A stretch of DNA of 64,000 nt from Eriocheir sinensis. Lineage: Eukaryota > Arthropoda > Malacostraca > Decapoda > Varunidae. Shown piece after piece: positions 22,203 to 37,167 of this stretch. The notes beneath the pieces are model-generated. The model saw nothing but the letters and a program-made list of their open reading frames with translations. It was not told where the DNA came from and did not search any database. Within the stretch, counting starts at the first letter, position 1. Every line of letters starts with the position of its first letter. A program made the translations under genes and the position numbers. The stretch is from positions 372,001-436,000 of the forward strand of contig NW_026111283.1 of NCBI RefSeq assembly GCF_024679095.1, read 5' to 3'.

Positions 22203-22430
22203 TTTGTTTATTTATTTTGATACTAATTTACATTATTTTATGTGTATTTTGTATACATTTTTTATACGTATTTACTTCATTTTATGTGTATTTTGTATAT
22301 ATATTTTTATATAAATCTACCTTATTTCATGTGTAATCGTATATATATTTTCAAACAAATTTACATTGTTTATATGTATTTTGCATATCTATTTTTGTGT
22401 ATTCCGTATTTATTTTTGTTATACATAGAA
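20941..22430 (+). repeat. Satellite block 17 (+) with (TA)n
   Basis: About 31 monomers plus a (TA)n tract at 22,110-22,198. A direct paralogue of 42,411-43,860 (offset ~21.46 kb) and inverted paralogue of block 4. Compared with paralogues it has many one- or two-base losses, for example near 21,361-21,450, that break the 45-bp register. Confidence 0.85.
22110..22198. repeat. (TA)n microsatellite tract
   Basis: About 89 bp of TA. It replaces the monomer segment ttatacaaatacacattctt seen in the paralogues at 12,180-12,201 and 43,611-43,632. Confidence 0.95.
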
Positions 22431-22440
22431 TAATGTAAAA
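22408..22440 (-). repeat. Convergent junction class C2, copy 2
   Basis: Inverted copy with tatttatttttgttatacat. Confidence 0.8.
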
Positions 22441-24440
22441 TCGTATCAAAATAAGTACACAGAATATCAATAAAATAATTTAAATTTGTATGAAAAAAAT
22501 GATGCAAATGTATTGAAAATAAGATAAAGCATTTTTTTTTTTTAAAAATACATATACAAAAATACACATAGAATAATTAAATTTGTATTAAAATTAATAT
22601 ACAAAATGCACACATACAATAAGGTAAATTTGTATTAAAAAAAACGCAAAATACAAATAAAACAGTGTAAATTTGTTTCAAAATATATATACGAATACAC
22701 ATAAAATAACGTAGATTTCTATAGAAATATATATGTAAAATACACATGAAATGATGTAAATACGTATAAAAATATATATATAAAATACATATTAAGTAAT
22801 GTAAATTCGTGTCAAAATTAATAAACAAAATATCATGTAATGAATGAATGAAAATAAATAATAGATAATAAATTTGTATGAAATATATATGCAAGATACA
22901 CATTAAATAATGTAAACATGTATAAAAAAAATATATACAAAAAACAAATAGAATAATGTAAAATCGTATCAAAATAAATACACCGAATATTAATAAAATA
23001 ATGTAAATTTGTATGAAAATAAAGATGCAAAATTCCCATCAAATAGCGCATTTCTTATAAAAATATATATACCAAAATACACATAAAATATTTAAATTTG
23101 TATTGAAATAAATATACAAAATGCACATACAATAAGGTAAACTTCTATTTAAGAGATATGCAAAAATACATATAAAACAATGTAAATTTGTTTCAAAATA
23201 TATATACGAATACACATAAAATAACGTAGATTTCTATAAAAATATATATACAAAATACACATAAAATTAAGTAAATACGTATTAAAAAATGTAAACAAAA
23301 TACACATAAAATAATGTAAATTCGAAACAAAATAAATAAACAAAATACCAATAAAAGAATGTGTATTTGTATAAATATAAATGTACAAAATACACATACA
23401 AAATAAACATAAAATAAGGTAAATTTATATTGAAATATATGTACAAAATACACATAAAATAATGTAAATTTATATGAAAATATATATACAAATACACATA
23501 AAATACCATGAATTTGTATAAAATTAAATATTCAAAATAAATATTAAATAATACAAATGTAAATGCGTATAAAAATATATATAAAAAGTACATATAAAAT
23601 AATGTAAATTCGTATCAATATAAATCAACAAAATACCAATAAAATATATATTTGAACGAAAATAGATTTACAAAATACACATAACATAACTAAAATTTGT
23701 ATTGAAATATATACAAAAATACATATAAATAATTTGAGTTTGTATGAAAATAGATATTCAAAATACACATAAAACTAGGTAAATTTCTTTTGAAATAAAT
23801 ATACAAAATACCCATAAAATATTGTAAATTTGTGTCAAAATATATAAACAAATACACATAAAATAACTTAAAATAACGTAAATATGTATCATATATATAT
23901 ACAAAAAATACATTTAATAATGTAAATATGTATAAAAAAATATATACAAAACACAAATAAAATAATGTAAAATCGTATCAAAATAAACACAGAAAATATT
24001 AATAAAATAATGTAAATTTGTATGAAAATTAAGATGCAAAATACCCATAAAATAACGCATTTTTTATAAAAATATATATACGAAAAAACATAAAATATTT
24101 GATTTTGTATTAAAATAAATAGATATACAAAATACACATAAAATAAGCTAAATTTGAATTGAAATATATATACAAAATACATAAAATAATGTAAATTTGT
24201 ATCAAAATACTTATACAAATACACATATAATAACGTAAATTTGTATAAAAATATATAAACAAAATACACATTAAATAAAGTAAATACGTATAAAATAAAA
24301 GTACAAAATACACAAATAATCATGTAATTCGTATCAAAATAAATAGACAAAATACCAATAAAATAATGTAAATTTATATGAGAAAACATATACAAAATAC
24401 ACATAAATAACGCAAATATCAATAAAAATATATATAATAT
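22431..24440 (-). repeat. Satellite block 18 (-)
   Basis: About 45 monomers. The left part is a direct paralogue of 43,861-45,300. The right part from ~23,880 is a direct paralogue of 51,350-51,915. It ends at the divergent switch with atatataatataatatattt. Confidence 0.85.
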
Positions 24441-24465
24441 AATATATTTTTATACATATTTAAAA
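24421..24465 (+). repeat. Divergent junction class D4, copy 1
   Basis: Joint with atataatataatatattttt, a short palindrome-like TA-rich centre. Its direct copy is at 51,899. Confidence 0.75.
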
Positions 24466-26371
24466 TATTTAATGTATATTTTGTATATATATATTATCCA
24501 AATTTACGTTATTTTATATGTATTTGTTTATATATTTTCATACAAATTTACATTATTTTATGTGAGTTTTGTATATGTATTTCAAAATAAATTTGCCTAA
24601 ATTTATGTGTATTTTGCATATCTATTTTCAAACAAATTTAAATTATTTTTGTGTATTTTTGTATATATTTTTATACAAATTTTAGTTATTTTATTTGTTT
24701 TTTGTATATATATTTTCCTACAAATATACATTCTTTTATTGGAATTTTGTGTTTTTAATTTTTTACGAATTTACATTATTTTATGTGTATTTTGTATATA
24801 TATTTTTCTACGTATTTAAATTATTTTATGTGTATTTTATATATATATATTTTCATAAAAATTTACGTTATTTTATTGTGTGTATTCGTATATATTTTGA
24901 AACAAATTTTATACAAATTCATGTTATTTTATGTGTATTTGTATATATATTTTCATACAAATTTATATTATTTTATGTGTATTCTTACATATATTTTATT
25001 ACAAATTTACCTTATTTTATGTTTATTTTGTATATTTATTTCATTCAATTTTAAATTATTTAATGTGTATTTTTGTATTTGTATTTAGGTTATTTTAGGT
25101 TATCTTTAGGTTACCTTATTTTATGTTTATTTTGTATATTTATTTAATTCAATTTTAAATTATTTTATGTGTATAATTGTATTTGTATTTAGGTTATTTT
25201 ATGTGTATTTTGTATATATATTTTCATCCAAAATTACATTATTTTATTGGTATTTTCTTAATTTAATTCGATACGAATTTAGATTATTTCATAGGTATTT
25301 TGTATACATATTTTTATACTCATTTATATCATCTAAAGTGTGTTTTGTATATATATTTTTATGCAAATTTATTTTATGTTCATTTTTGTACATATATTTT
25401 TATAGAAATTTGCGTTATTTTATGTATATAGTTTTATATAAATTTACGTTATTTTATGTGCATTTTGTATATTTATATTTATACAAATACACATTCTTTT
25501 AATGGTATATTGTTTATTTACATTTATACGAATTTACATTATTTTACGTGTATTTTGTATACATTTTTTTATTCGTATTTACTTAATATTATGTGTATTT
25601 TGTATATGTATTTTTATAGAAATCTACGTTTTTTATGTGTATTCGTATATATATTTTGAAACAAATTTACATTATTTTATATGTATTTTGCATATCTATT
25701 TTAATACAAATTTACCTTATTGTATGTGCATTTTGTATATTTATTTTAATACAAATTGAAATATTTTATGTGTATTTTGGTATCAATAATTAAAAAAAAA
25801 TGCGTTATTTTATAGGTATTTTGCATCTTAATTTTCATACAAATTTACATTATTTTATTAATATTCTGTGTATATATTTTGATACGATTTTACATTATTC
25901 TATTTGTGTTTTGTATATATTTTTTTATACATATTTACATTATTTAATGTGTATTTTGAATAAATATTTCATACAAATTTACGTTATTATATGTGTATTT
26001 GTTTATATATTTTCTTTCAAATTTACATTATTTTATGTGTATTTTGTATATGTATTTCCATACAAATTAACATAATTTTATGTGTATTTTGTATATTTCT
26101 TTTCATACAAATTTAAATTATTTTTCTGTATTTTTGAATATAGTTTTATACAAATTTAGGTTATTTTATGTACGCATTTACATTATTTAATGTGCGTTTT
26201 GTATATATATTTTTTATCCAAAGTTACTTTATTTTACGTTCATTTTTGGACATATATTTTTATAGAAATTAGCGTTATTTTATATGTATTTGTATATGTT
26301 TTCTCATACAAATTTACTTTATTTTATTAATATTTTGTTTATTTAGTTTGATACGAATTACATGATTATAT
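24441..26371 (+). repeat. Satellite block 19 (+)
   Basis: About 43 monomers. The left part to ~25,060 copies 51,916-52,510. The middle, 25,160-26,160, is a paralogue of 39,090-40,000 and an inverted paralogue of 9,200-10,100. It contains a private ~104-bp tandem duplication at 25,007-25,214. The right-hand convergent switch looks unique. Confidence 0.85.
25007..25214 (+). repeat. 104-bp local tandem duplication
   Basis: Two copies of a ~104-bp stretch. The motif gtttattttgtatatttatt occurs at 25,021 and 25,125. Short taggtta/taggtt echoes lie at the joint (25,086-25,112). The inverted paralogue at 49,840-49,925 has a single copy. Confidence 0.85.
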
Positions 26372-26885
26372 GTAAAATCGTATCAAAATATATACAGAGA
26401 ATATTAATAAAATAATGTAAATTTGTATGAAAATTAAGATGCAAAATATCCATAAAAGCATTTTTATAAAAATATTTATACCAAGACACACATAAAATAT
26501 TTGAATTTGTATTAAAATAAATATACAAAATGTCCATACAATAAGGTAAATTTGTATTGAAATAGATATGCAAAATATATATAAAACCATGTAAATTTTT
26601 TTCAAAATATATATACGAATACACATAAAATAACGTAGATTTCTATGAAAATAGATATACAAAATACACATAAAATGAAGTAAATACGTATAAAAAAAAG
26701 GTATACAAAATACACATAAAATAATGTAAACTCGTATCAAAATAAATAAACAAAATACTAATAAAAGAATGTGTATTGTATAAATATAAATATACAAAAT
26801 ACAATAACGTAAATTTATATAAAACTATTTGCAAAAATACACAAAAGTAATTAAATTTGTGTGAAAATAGATATACAAAATACAT
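26372..26885 (-). repeat. Satellite block 20 (-)
   Basis: About 11 monomers carrying the standard subtype chain in reverse: cgtagatttc, then gtaaatttttttc, then ataaggtaaatttg. It ends in the same palindromic divergent junction as 11,102. Confidence 0.85.
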
Positions 26886-26900
26886 GTGTATTTTGTATAT
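26871..26900. repeat. Palindromic divergent junction, copy 2
   Basis: The same perfect 14-bp arms and tg centre as at 11,088. Flanks on both sides are also paralogous. Confidence 0.85.
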
Positions 26901-28192
26901 TTATTTTCATACAAATTGAAATTATTTTTGTTTATTTTTTTATATATTTTCATACAAATTTTCGTTATTTTATGTGTATTTTGTATATTTATTTTTTCTA
27001 CAAATATACGTCCTTTTATCTGAATTTTGTTTATTGAATTTGAAACGAATTTACCTTATTTTGTATATCTATTTACATACAAATTAAAATACTTCTGTGT
27101 ATTTTTGTATATAGTTTTATATAAATTTACGTTATTTTATGTGTATTTTGTATATTTATATTTATACAAATACACATTCTTTTATTGGTATTTTGTATAT
27201 TTATTTTGATACGAGTTTACATTATTTTATTAATATTTTGTATACATTTTTTATACGTATTTACTTCATTTTATGTGTATTTTGTATATATATTTTTATA
27301 GAAATCTACGTTATTTTATGTGTATTCGTATATATATTTTGAAACAAATTTACATTGTTTTATATGTATTTTGCATATCTATTTCAATACAAATTTACTT
27401 TATTGTATGTGTTTTTTATATATTTATTTTAATTCAAATTTAATTTATTTAAGTGTATTTTGGTATATATATTTTTATAAATAAAAAAAAATGCGTTATT
27501 TTATGGGTATTTTGCCTCTTTATTTTCATACAAATTTACATTATTTTGTTAATATTCTGTGTATTTATTTTGATACGATTTTACATTATTCTATTTGTGT
27601 TTTGTATATATTTTTTTATACAAATTTACGTTATTTTAAGTGTATTTGTTTATGTCTTTTCATTCAAATTTACATTATTTTATGTGTATTTTGTATATGT
27701 ATTTCAATACAAATTTACCTAATTTTATGTGTATTTTGTATATTTATTTTCATACAAATTTAAAATATTTTTGTGTATTTTTGTATATAGTTTGATACAA
27801 ATTTAGGTTATTTTATGTGTATTTTGTATATCTATTTTCATACAAATACACATTCTTTTATAGATATTTTGTTTATTTATTTTGACGCGAATTTACAGTA
27901 TTTAATGTGTATTTTGTATATATATTTTTATACGTATTTACATCATTTCATGTGTATTTTGTATATATATTCCTATAGAAATCAACGTTATTTTATGTGT
28001 ATTCGTATATATATTTTGAAACAAATTTACACTGTTTTATGTGTATTTTTCAATACAAATTTACCTTATTGTATGTGCATTTTGTATATTAATTTTAATA
28101 CAAATTTAATTATTCTATGTGTATTTTTGTATATGTATTTTTAAAAAAAATATGCTTTATTTTATGGGTATTTTGCATCTTTATTTTCATAC
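26886..28192 (+). repeat. Satellite block 21 (+)
   Basis: About 29 monomers. A direct paralogue of 11,103-12,120 and an inverted paralogue of 57,620-58,560 and 58,860-59,900. It shows the complete ordered subtype chain at ~27,300-28,020. The right-hand convergent switch (catacaaaataccaataaaa) seems unique. Confidence 0.85.
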
Positions 28193-28577
28193 AAAATACC
28201 AATAAAAGAATGTGTATTTGTATAAATATAAATATACAAAATACACATAAAATAACGTAAATTTATATAAAACTATATACAAAAATACACAGAAGTAATT
28301 AAATTTGTATGAAAATATATACAAAATACACACAAAATAAGCTAAATTTGGATTGAAATATATATACAAAATACATCAAATAAAGTAAATTTATATCAAA
28401 ATATTTATACAAATACACATATAATAACGTAAATTTGTATGAAAATATATAAACAAAATACACATTAAATAATGTAAATACGTATAAAAAAATATGTACA
28501 AAATACATATATAATCATGTAATTCGTATCAAAATAAATAAACAAAATACCAATAAAATAATATAAATTTGTATGAG
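28193..28577 (-). repeat. Short satellite block 22 (-)
   Basis: Eight to nine monomers forming the left arm of a copy of the divergent core. It matches the arms at 4,930-5,310, 6,585-6,970 and 32,840-33,223. Confidence 0.85.
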
Positions 28578-28610
28578 AAAACGTGTATGTTGCATATTTT
28601 TTCAATACAA
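28565..28610 (+). repeat. Divergent junction core, copy 6
   Basis: Forward copy with gagaaaacgtg in place of gagtaaacgtg. Confidence 0.85.
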
Positions 28611-31600
28611 ATTTACCTTATTATATACGCATTTTGTATATTAATTTTAATACAAATTTAATTATTCGATGTGTATTTTTGTATCTGTATTTTTATAAGC
28701 ATATGCTTTATTTTTTGGGTATTTTGCATCTTTATTTTCATACAAATTTACATTATTTTATTGATATTCTGCTCATTCATTTTGATACGAATTGACATTA
28801 TTCTATGTGTATTTTGTATATATTTTTCATACAAATTTACGTTATTTTATGTGTATTTGTTTATATATTTTGACACAAATTTACAATATTTTATGGGTAT
28901 TTTGTATATACATTTCAAAAGAAATTTACCTAGTTTTATGTGTATTTTGTATATCTATTTTCATACAAACTCAAATTATTTCTATGTATTTTTGTATATA
29001 TTTTAATACAAATTTTAGTTATGTTATGTGTATTTTGTAAATTTATTTTCATTCAAATATATATTATTTTATTGGTGTTTTGTTGATTTATATTGATACG
29101 AATTTATTTTATTTTATATTTATACGCTTTTACATTATTTAATATTTAGTTTGAATATATATTTCTATACAAATTCATGGTATTATGTGTATTTGTATAT
29201 ATATTTTCATATGAATTTACATTATTTTATGTGTATTTTGTACATATATTTTTTTATAAATCTACCTTATTTTATGTTTATTTTGTATGTGTATTTTGTA
29301 TATTTATATTTATCCAAATACACATTCTTTTATTGGTATTTTGTTTATTTATTTTAATTCGAATTTATATTATTTTATGTGTATTTTGTATACATTTTTT
29401 TATACGTATTTACTTAATTTTATGTGTATTTTGTATATATATTTTTATAGAAATCTACGTTTTTCATTAGTATTTGTATATATATTTTGAAACAAATTTA
29501 CATTGTTTTATATATATCTTTGCATATCTCTTTCAATACAAATTTACCTTATTGTATGTGCATTTTGTATATGTATCTCAATACAAATTTAAATATTTAA
29601 TGTGTATTTTGGTATATATATTTTTATAAGAAATGCGCTATTTTATAAGTATTTTGCATCTTTATTTTTATACAAATTTACATTATTTTATTAATATTCG
29701 GCGTATTTATTTTGATACGATTTTACATTATTCTATTTGTTTTTTGTATATACTTTTTTATACATATTTACATTATTTAATGTGTAAACTTGCATATGTA
29801 TTTATACAAATTTATTATGTATTATCTATTTTCATACAAATACACATTCTTTTCATGATATTTTGTTTATTTATTTTGACACGAATTTACATTATTTGAT
29901 ATGTATTTTGTATATATATTTTTATACGTATTTATATAATTTCATATGTATTTTGTATATTTATTTCTATAGAAATCTACTTTATTTTATGTATATTCGT
30001 ATATATAATTTGAAACAAATTTACATTGTTTTATATGTATTTTTGAATATCTCTTTCAATACAAATTTACCTTACTGTATATGCATTTTGTATATTTATT
30101 TCAATACAAATTTAAATATTTTATGTGTATTTTGGTATATATATTTTTATAAAAAATGCGAAAATTTCTGGGAATTTTGCATCTTTATTTTCATACAAAT
30201 TTACATTATTTTATTGATATTCTGTGTATTTATTTTGATACGATTTTACATTATTCTATTTGTTTTTTGTATATATTTTTTTATACACATTTACATTATT
30301 TAATGTGGATCTTGCATATATATTTTATACAAATTTACGTTATTTTAAGTGTATTTGTTTATATATTTTCACTCAAATTTACATTATTAATGGGTATTTT
30401 GTATATGTATTTCAATACAAATTTACCTAATTTTATGTGTATTTTGTATATTTCTTTTTAAACAATTTCAAACTATTTTTTGTATATTTTTGTATATAGT
30501 TTTATACAAATTTAGGTTATTTTATGTACGCATTTACATTATTTAGTGTGTGTTTTGTATATATATTTTTTATGCAAATTTACTTAATTTTATGTGCATT
30601 TTTGTACATATATTTTTTATAGAAATTTGCGTTATTTGTATATGTTTTCTCATACAAATTTACATTATTTTATTGCTATTTTGTTTATTTATTTTGATAC
30701 GAATTACATGATTATATGTGTATTTTGAACATATTTTTTATACGTATTTACATTACTTAATGTGTATTTTGTTTATATATTTTTAAACAAATCTACGTTA
30801 TTATATGTATTTGTATAAATATTTTGATACAGATTTACATTATTTTATGTATTTTGTAGGTACATTTCAATTCAAAGTTAGCTTATTTTAGCTGTATTTT
30901 GAATATATATTTTCATACAAATTTAATTACTTCTTTTTGTTTTTCTATATAGTTTTATACTAATTTACGATATTTTATGTGTATTTTGTATATTTATATT
31001 TATACAAATACACATTCTTTTACTGGTATTTTGTTTATTTATTTTGATACGATTTTTATGTGTATTTTGTATTCATTTTTTAATACGTTTTTACTTCATT
31101 TTATGTGTATTTTGTATATATTTTTATAGAAATCTACGTTATTTTATGTGTATTCGTATATATATTTTGAAACAAATTTACATTGTTTTATATGTATTTT
31201 GCATATCTATTTCAATATAAATTTACCTTATAGTATGTGCATTTTTTATATTTATTTTAATACAAATTTTAATATTTTATGTGTATTTTGGTATATATAT
31301 TTTTATAAAAAATGCGTTTTTTAATGGCTATTTTGCATCTTTATTTTCATACAAATTTACATTATTTTATTAATATTCTGTGTATTTATTTTGATACGAT
31401 TTTACATTATTCTATTTGTGTTTTGTATATATTTTTTTATACATATTTACATTATTTAATGTGTATTTTGTATATATATTTGATACAAATTTACGTTATT
31501 TTAAGTGTATATGTTTATATATTTTCATTCAAATTTCCATTATTTAATGTGTATTTTGTATATATATTTCAATACAAATTTACGTAATTTTATGTGTATT

Positions 31601-32484
31601 TTGTATATTTATTTTCATACAAATTTAAATTATTTTTGTGTATTTTTGTATATAGTTTTATACAAACTTAGGTTATTTTATGAGTATTTTGTATATCTAT
31701 TTTCATACAAATACACATTCTTTTATTGATAATTTGTTTATTTATTTTGACGAGAATTTAAATTATTTAATGTGTATTTTGTATATATATATTTTTATAC
31801 GTATTTACATCATTTCATGTGTATTTTGTATATATATTTCTATAGAAATCTACGTTATTTTATGTGTATTCGTATATAGATTTTTAAACAAATTTACACT
31901 TTTATGTGCATTTTGTATATTTTTTCAATACAAATTTACCTTATTGTACGTGCATTTTGTATATTAATTTTAATACAAATTTAGTTATTCTATGTGTATT
32001 TTTGTATATGTATTTTTATAAAAATATGCTTTATTTTATTTTATTGATATTCTGTGTATTTATTTTGATACGATTTTACATTATTCTATGTATATTTTGT
32101 ATATCTATTTTATACAAATGTACGTTATTTTATGTGAATTTGTTTTCATTTCATACAAATTTACATTATTTTATGTGTATTTTGTACATGTATTTAAATG
32201 CAAATTTAACTAATTATATGTGTATTTTGTATATCTATTTTCATACAAATTGAAACTTATTTTTTTGTTTTTTTGTATATATTTTTATTCAAATTTTCGT
32301 AATTTTATGTGTATTTTGTATATTTATTTTCCTACAAATATACGTTCTTTTATCGGAATTTTTTTTATTTATTTTGATACGAATTTTCATTTTTCTAGGT
32401 GTATTTGATATATATATTTTTATACTTATTTACATAATTTCATATGTATTTTGAATATATATTTTCATAGAAATTACTCTATAT
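28578..32484 (+). repeat. Satellite block 23 (+), long
   Basis: About 87 monomers. The left part is a paralogue of 5,316-6,384. The middle, 29,620-31,000, is an inverted paralogue of 15,000-16,320 and 18,450-19,780, and a direct one of 35,800-37,160. The right part, 31,310-32,480, is an inverted paralogue of 47,984-49,000. Confidence 0.85.
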
Positions 32485-32500
32485 GTTTATACCAAAAAAC
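32470..32500 (+). repeat. Convergent junction class C6, copy 1
   Basis: Joint with ttactctatatgtttatacc. Inverted copies lie at 47,968-48,000 and 62,500-62,535. Confidence 0.8.
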
Positions 32501-33223
32501 ACAAAAATAATTTAAATTTGTATAAAAAAATAAATATACAAAATACACATAAAATTAGGTAAATTTGTATTGAAATACATATACAAAATGCACTTAAAAT
32601 AATGTAAATTTGAATGAAAATATATAAACAAATACACTTAAAATAACGTTAATTTGTATAAAATATATATAAAAAATACACATCAAATAATGAAAATATG
32701 TATAAAAAAATATATACAAAGCACAAATAGTATAATATATATATACAAAATACACATAAAATGAAGTAAATACGTATAAAAAAAGTATATGAAATAAACA
32801 TAAAATAATGTAAATTCGTATCAAAATAAATAAACAAAATACCAATAAAAGAATGTGTATTTGTATAAATATAAATATACAAAATACACATAAAATAACG
32901 TAAATTTATATTAAACTATATACAAAAATACACAGAAGTAATTAAATTTGTATGAAAATATATACAAAATACACACAAAATAAGCTAAATTTGAATTGAA
33001 ATATATATACAAAATACATGAAATAAAGTAAATTTGTATCAAAATATTTATACAAATACACATATAATAACGTAAATTCGTATAAAAATATATAAACAAA
33101 ATACACATTAAATAATGTAAATACGTATAAAAAATATGTACAAAATACACATATAATCATGTAATTCGTATCAAAATAAATAAACAAAATACCAATAAAA
33201 TAAAATAAATTTGTATGAGTAAA
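32485..33223 (-). repeat. Satellite block 24 (-)
   Basis: About 16 monomers. It is the inverted paralogue of 47,151-47,983. It holds only a short tatatatata stretch at ~32,735-32,746, where the paralogue has ~100 bp of (TA)n. It ends at the divergent core. Confidence 0.85.
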
Positions 33224-33250
33224 CGTGTATGTTGTATATTTTTTCAATAC
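33210..33250 (+). repeat. Divergent junction core, copy 7
   Basis: Forward copy with gttgtata in place of gttgcata. Confidence 0.85.
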
Positions 33251-35756
33251 AAATTTACATTATTATATACGCATTTTGTATATTAATTTTAATACAAATT
33301 TAATTATTCGATGTGTATTTTTGTATCTGTATTTTTATAAACATATGCTTTATTTTTTGGGTATTTTGCATCTTTATTTTCATACAAATTTACATTATTT
33401 TATTGATATTCTGCTCATTCATATTGATACGAATTGACATTATTCTATGTGTATTTTGTATATATTTTTCATACAAATTTACCTTATTTTATGTGTATTT
33501 GTTTATATATTTTGACACAAATTTACAATATTTTATGGCTATTTTGTATATATATTTCAAAAGAAATTTACCTAGTTTTATGTGTATTTTATATATCTAT
33601 TTTCATACAAACTCAAATTATTTCAATGTATTTTTTTATATATTTTAATACAAATTTTAGTTATGTTATATTTTGATACGATTTTACATTATTCTATTTG
33701 TTTTTTGTATATATTTTTTTATACACATTTACATAATTTAAAGTGTATCTTGCATATATATTTTATACAAATTTACGTTATTTTAAGTGCATTTGTTTAT
33801 ATATTTTAAATCAAATTTACATTATTTGATGTGTATTTTGTATATGTATTTCATTACAAATTTACCTAATTTTATGTGTATTTTGTATATTTCTTTTCAA
33901 ACAAATTTAAATTATTTTTGTGTATTTTTGTATATAGTTTTATACAAATTATGGTTGTTTTATGTACGGATTTACATTATTTAGTGTGTGTTTTGTATAT
34001 ATATTTTTCTGCAAATTTACTTTATTTTATGTGCATTTTTGTACATATATTTTTATAGAAATTTGCGTTATTTGTATATGTTTTCTCATACAAATTTACA
34101 TTATTTTATTGCTATTTTGTTTATTTATTTTGATACGAATTACATGATTATATGTGTATTTTGTACATATTTTTTATACTTATTTACATTACTTAATGTG
34201 TATTTTGTTTATATATTTTTAAACAAATCTACGTTATTATATGTATTTGTATCAATATTTTGATACAGATTTACATTATTTTATGTATTTTGTATGTACA
34301 TTTCAATTCAAATTTAGCTTATTTTAGCTGTATTTTGTATATATATTTTCATACAAATTTAATTACTTCTGTGTATTTTTGTATATAGTTTTATACAAAT
34401 TTACGATATTTTTTGTGTATTTTGTATATTTATAATTATACAAATACACATTCTTTTACTGGTATTTTGTTTATTTATTTTGATACGATTTTTATGTGTA
34501 TTTTGTATTCATATTTTTATACGTATTTACTTCATTTTATGTGTATTTTGTATATATTTTTATAGAAATCTACGTTATTTTATATGTATTCGTATATATA
34601 TTTTGAAAAAAATTTACATGGTTGTATATGTATTTTGCATATCTATTTCAATACAAATTTAACTTATTGTATGTGCATTTTGTATATTTATTTTGATACA
34701 AATTCAAATATTTTATGTATGTCTTGGTATATATATTTTTATAAAAAAATGCGTTATTTTATGGGTATTTTGCATCTTAATTTTCATAGAAATTTACATT
34801 ATTTTATTAATATTCTGTGTATTTATTTTGATACGATGTTATATTATTTTATTTGTGTTTTGTATATATATATTTTTATACATATTTACATTATTTAATG
34901 TGTATTTTTTATATATATTTTATACAAATTTACGTTTTTTTTAAGTGTATTTGTTTATATATTTTCATTGAAATTTACATTATTTTATGTGTATTTTGTA
35001 AATGTATTTCAATACAAATTTACCTAATTTTATGTGTATTTTGTATATTTATTTTCATACAAATTAAAATTATTTTTGTGTATTTTTGTATATAGTTTTA
35101 TACAAATTTAGGTGATTTTATGTGTATATTGTATATCTATTTTCATACAAATACACATTCTTTTATTGATATTTTGTTTATTTATTTTGACGCGAATTTA
35201 CATTATTTAATGTGTATTTTATATATATTTTTTTATACGTGTTTATATCATTTGATGTGTATTTTGTATATATATTTCTATAGAAATCTACGTTGATTTA
35301 TGAGTATTCGTATATAGATTTTGAAATAAATTTACACTGTTTTATGTGTATTTTGCATATTTTTTTAATACATATTTACCTTATTGTATATGCATTCTGT
35401 ATATTAATTTTAATACAAATTTAATTATGCTAAGTGTATTTGTGTATATGTATTTTTATAAAAATATACTTTATTTTATGGGTATTTTGCATTTTTATTT
35501 TCATACAAATCTACATTATTTTATTTATATTCTGTTTATTTTTTTAAACAATTTTACATTATTCTATGTGTATTTTGTATATATATTTTTATACGTATTT
35601 ACCTAATTTTATGTGTATTTTGTATATATATTTATATAGAAATCTACGTTATTTTATGTGGATTCGTATTTTGAAACAAATTTACATTGTTTTATATGTA
35701 TTTTTGCATATCTCTTTCAATACAAGTTTACCTTATTGTATGTGCATTTTGTATAT

Positions 35757-37167
35757 TTATTTCAATACAAATTTAAATATTTTATGTGTATTTTGGTATA
35801 TATATTTTTATAAGAAATGCGCTATTTGATGCGAATTTTGCATCTTTATTTTCATACAAATTTACATTATTTTATTAATATTCGGTGTATTTATTTTGAT
35901 ACGATTTCACATTATTCTATTTGTTTTTCTATATATTTTTTTTATACATATTTACATTATTTAATGTGTATCTTGCATATATATTTCATACAAATTTATT
36001 ATCTATTATTTATTTTCATACAAATACACATTCTTTTCATGATATTTTGTTTATTTATTTTGACACAAATTTACCAAGATACGTATTTTGTATATATATT
36101 TTTATACGTATTTACATAATTTCATGTGTATTTTGTATATATATTTCTATAGAAATCTACGTTATTTTATGTGTATTCGTATATATATTTTGAAACAAAT
36201 TTACTTTGTTTGATATGTATTTTTGAATATCTCTTTCAATACATATTTACCTTACTGTATATGCATTTTGTATATTTATTTCAATAAAAATTTAAATATT
36301 TTATGTGTATTTTGTTATATATATTTTTATAAAAAATGCGCTATTTTATGGGAATTTTGCATCTTTCTTTTCATACAAATTTACATTATTTTATTGATAT
36401 TCTGTGTATTTATATTGATAGGATTTTACATTATTCTATCTCTTTTTTGTATATATATTTTTTATACACATTTACATTATTTAATGTGTATCATGCATAT
36501 ATATTTTATACAAATTTACGTTATTTTAAGTGTATTTGTTTATATATTTTCATTCAAATTTACATTATTTTATGTGTATTTTGTATATGTATTTCAATAC
36601 AAATTTACCTAATTTTATGTGTATTTTGTATATTTTTTTTTCATACAAATTTTAAATATTTTTGTGTATTTTTGTATATAGTTTTATACAAATTTAGGTT
36701 ATTTTCTGAACGCATTTACATTATTTAATGTTTGTTTTGTATATGTATTTTTATGCAAATTTACTTTATTTTATGTGCATTTTTGTACATATATTTTTAT
36801 AGAAATTTGCGTTATTTGTATATGTTTTCTCATACAAATTTACATTATTTTATTGCTATTTTGTTTATTTATTGTGATACGAATTACATGATTATATGTG
36901 TATTTTGTACATATTTTTTATACGTATTTACATTACTTAATGTGTATTTTGTTTATATATTTTTAAACAAATCTAAGTTATTATATGTATTTGTATAAAT
37001 ATTTTGATACAGATTTACATTATTTTATGTATTTTGTATGTACATTTCAATTCAAATTTAGCTTTTTTTAGCTGTATTTTGTATATATATTTTCATACAA
37101 ATTTAATTACTTCTGTGTATTTTTGTATATAGTTTTATACAAATTTACGATATTTTTTGTGTATATT
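35757..37167 (+). repeat. 1,411-bp tandem duplication, copy 1
   Basis: Matches 37,168-38,300 at a constant offset of 1,411 bp in its left part. For example, accaagat is at 36,073 and 37,484, and gaaatgcgctatttgatgcg recurs. The motif ttaccaagat (copy 2 ttcaccaagat) is private to these two copies. Confidence 0.85.
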
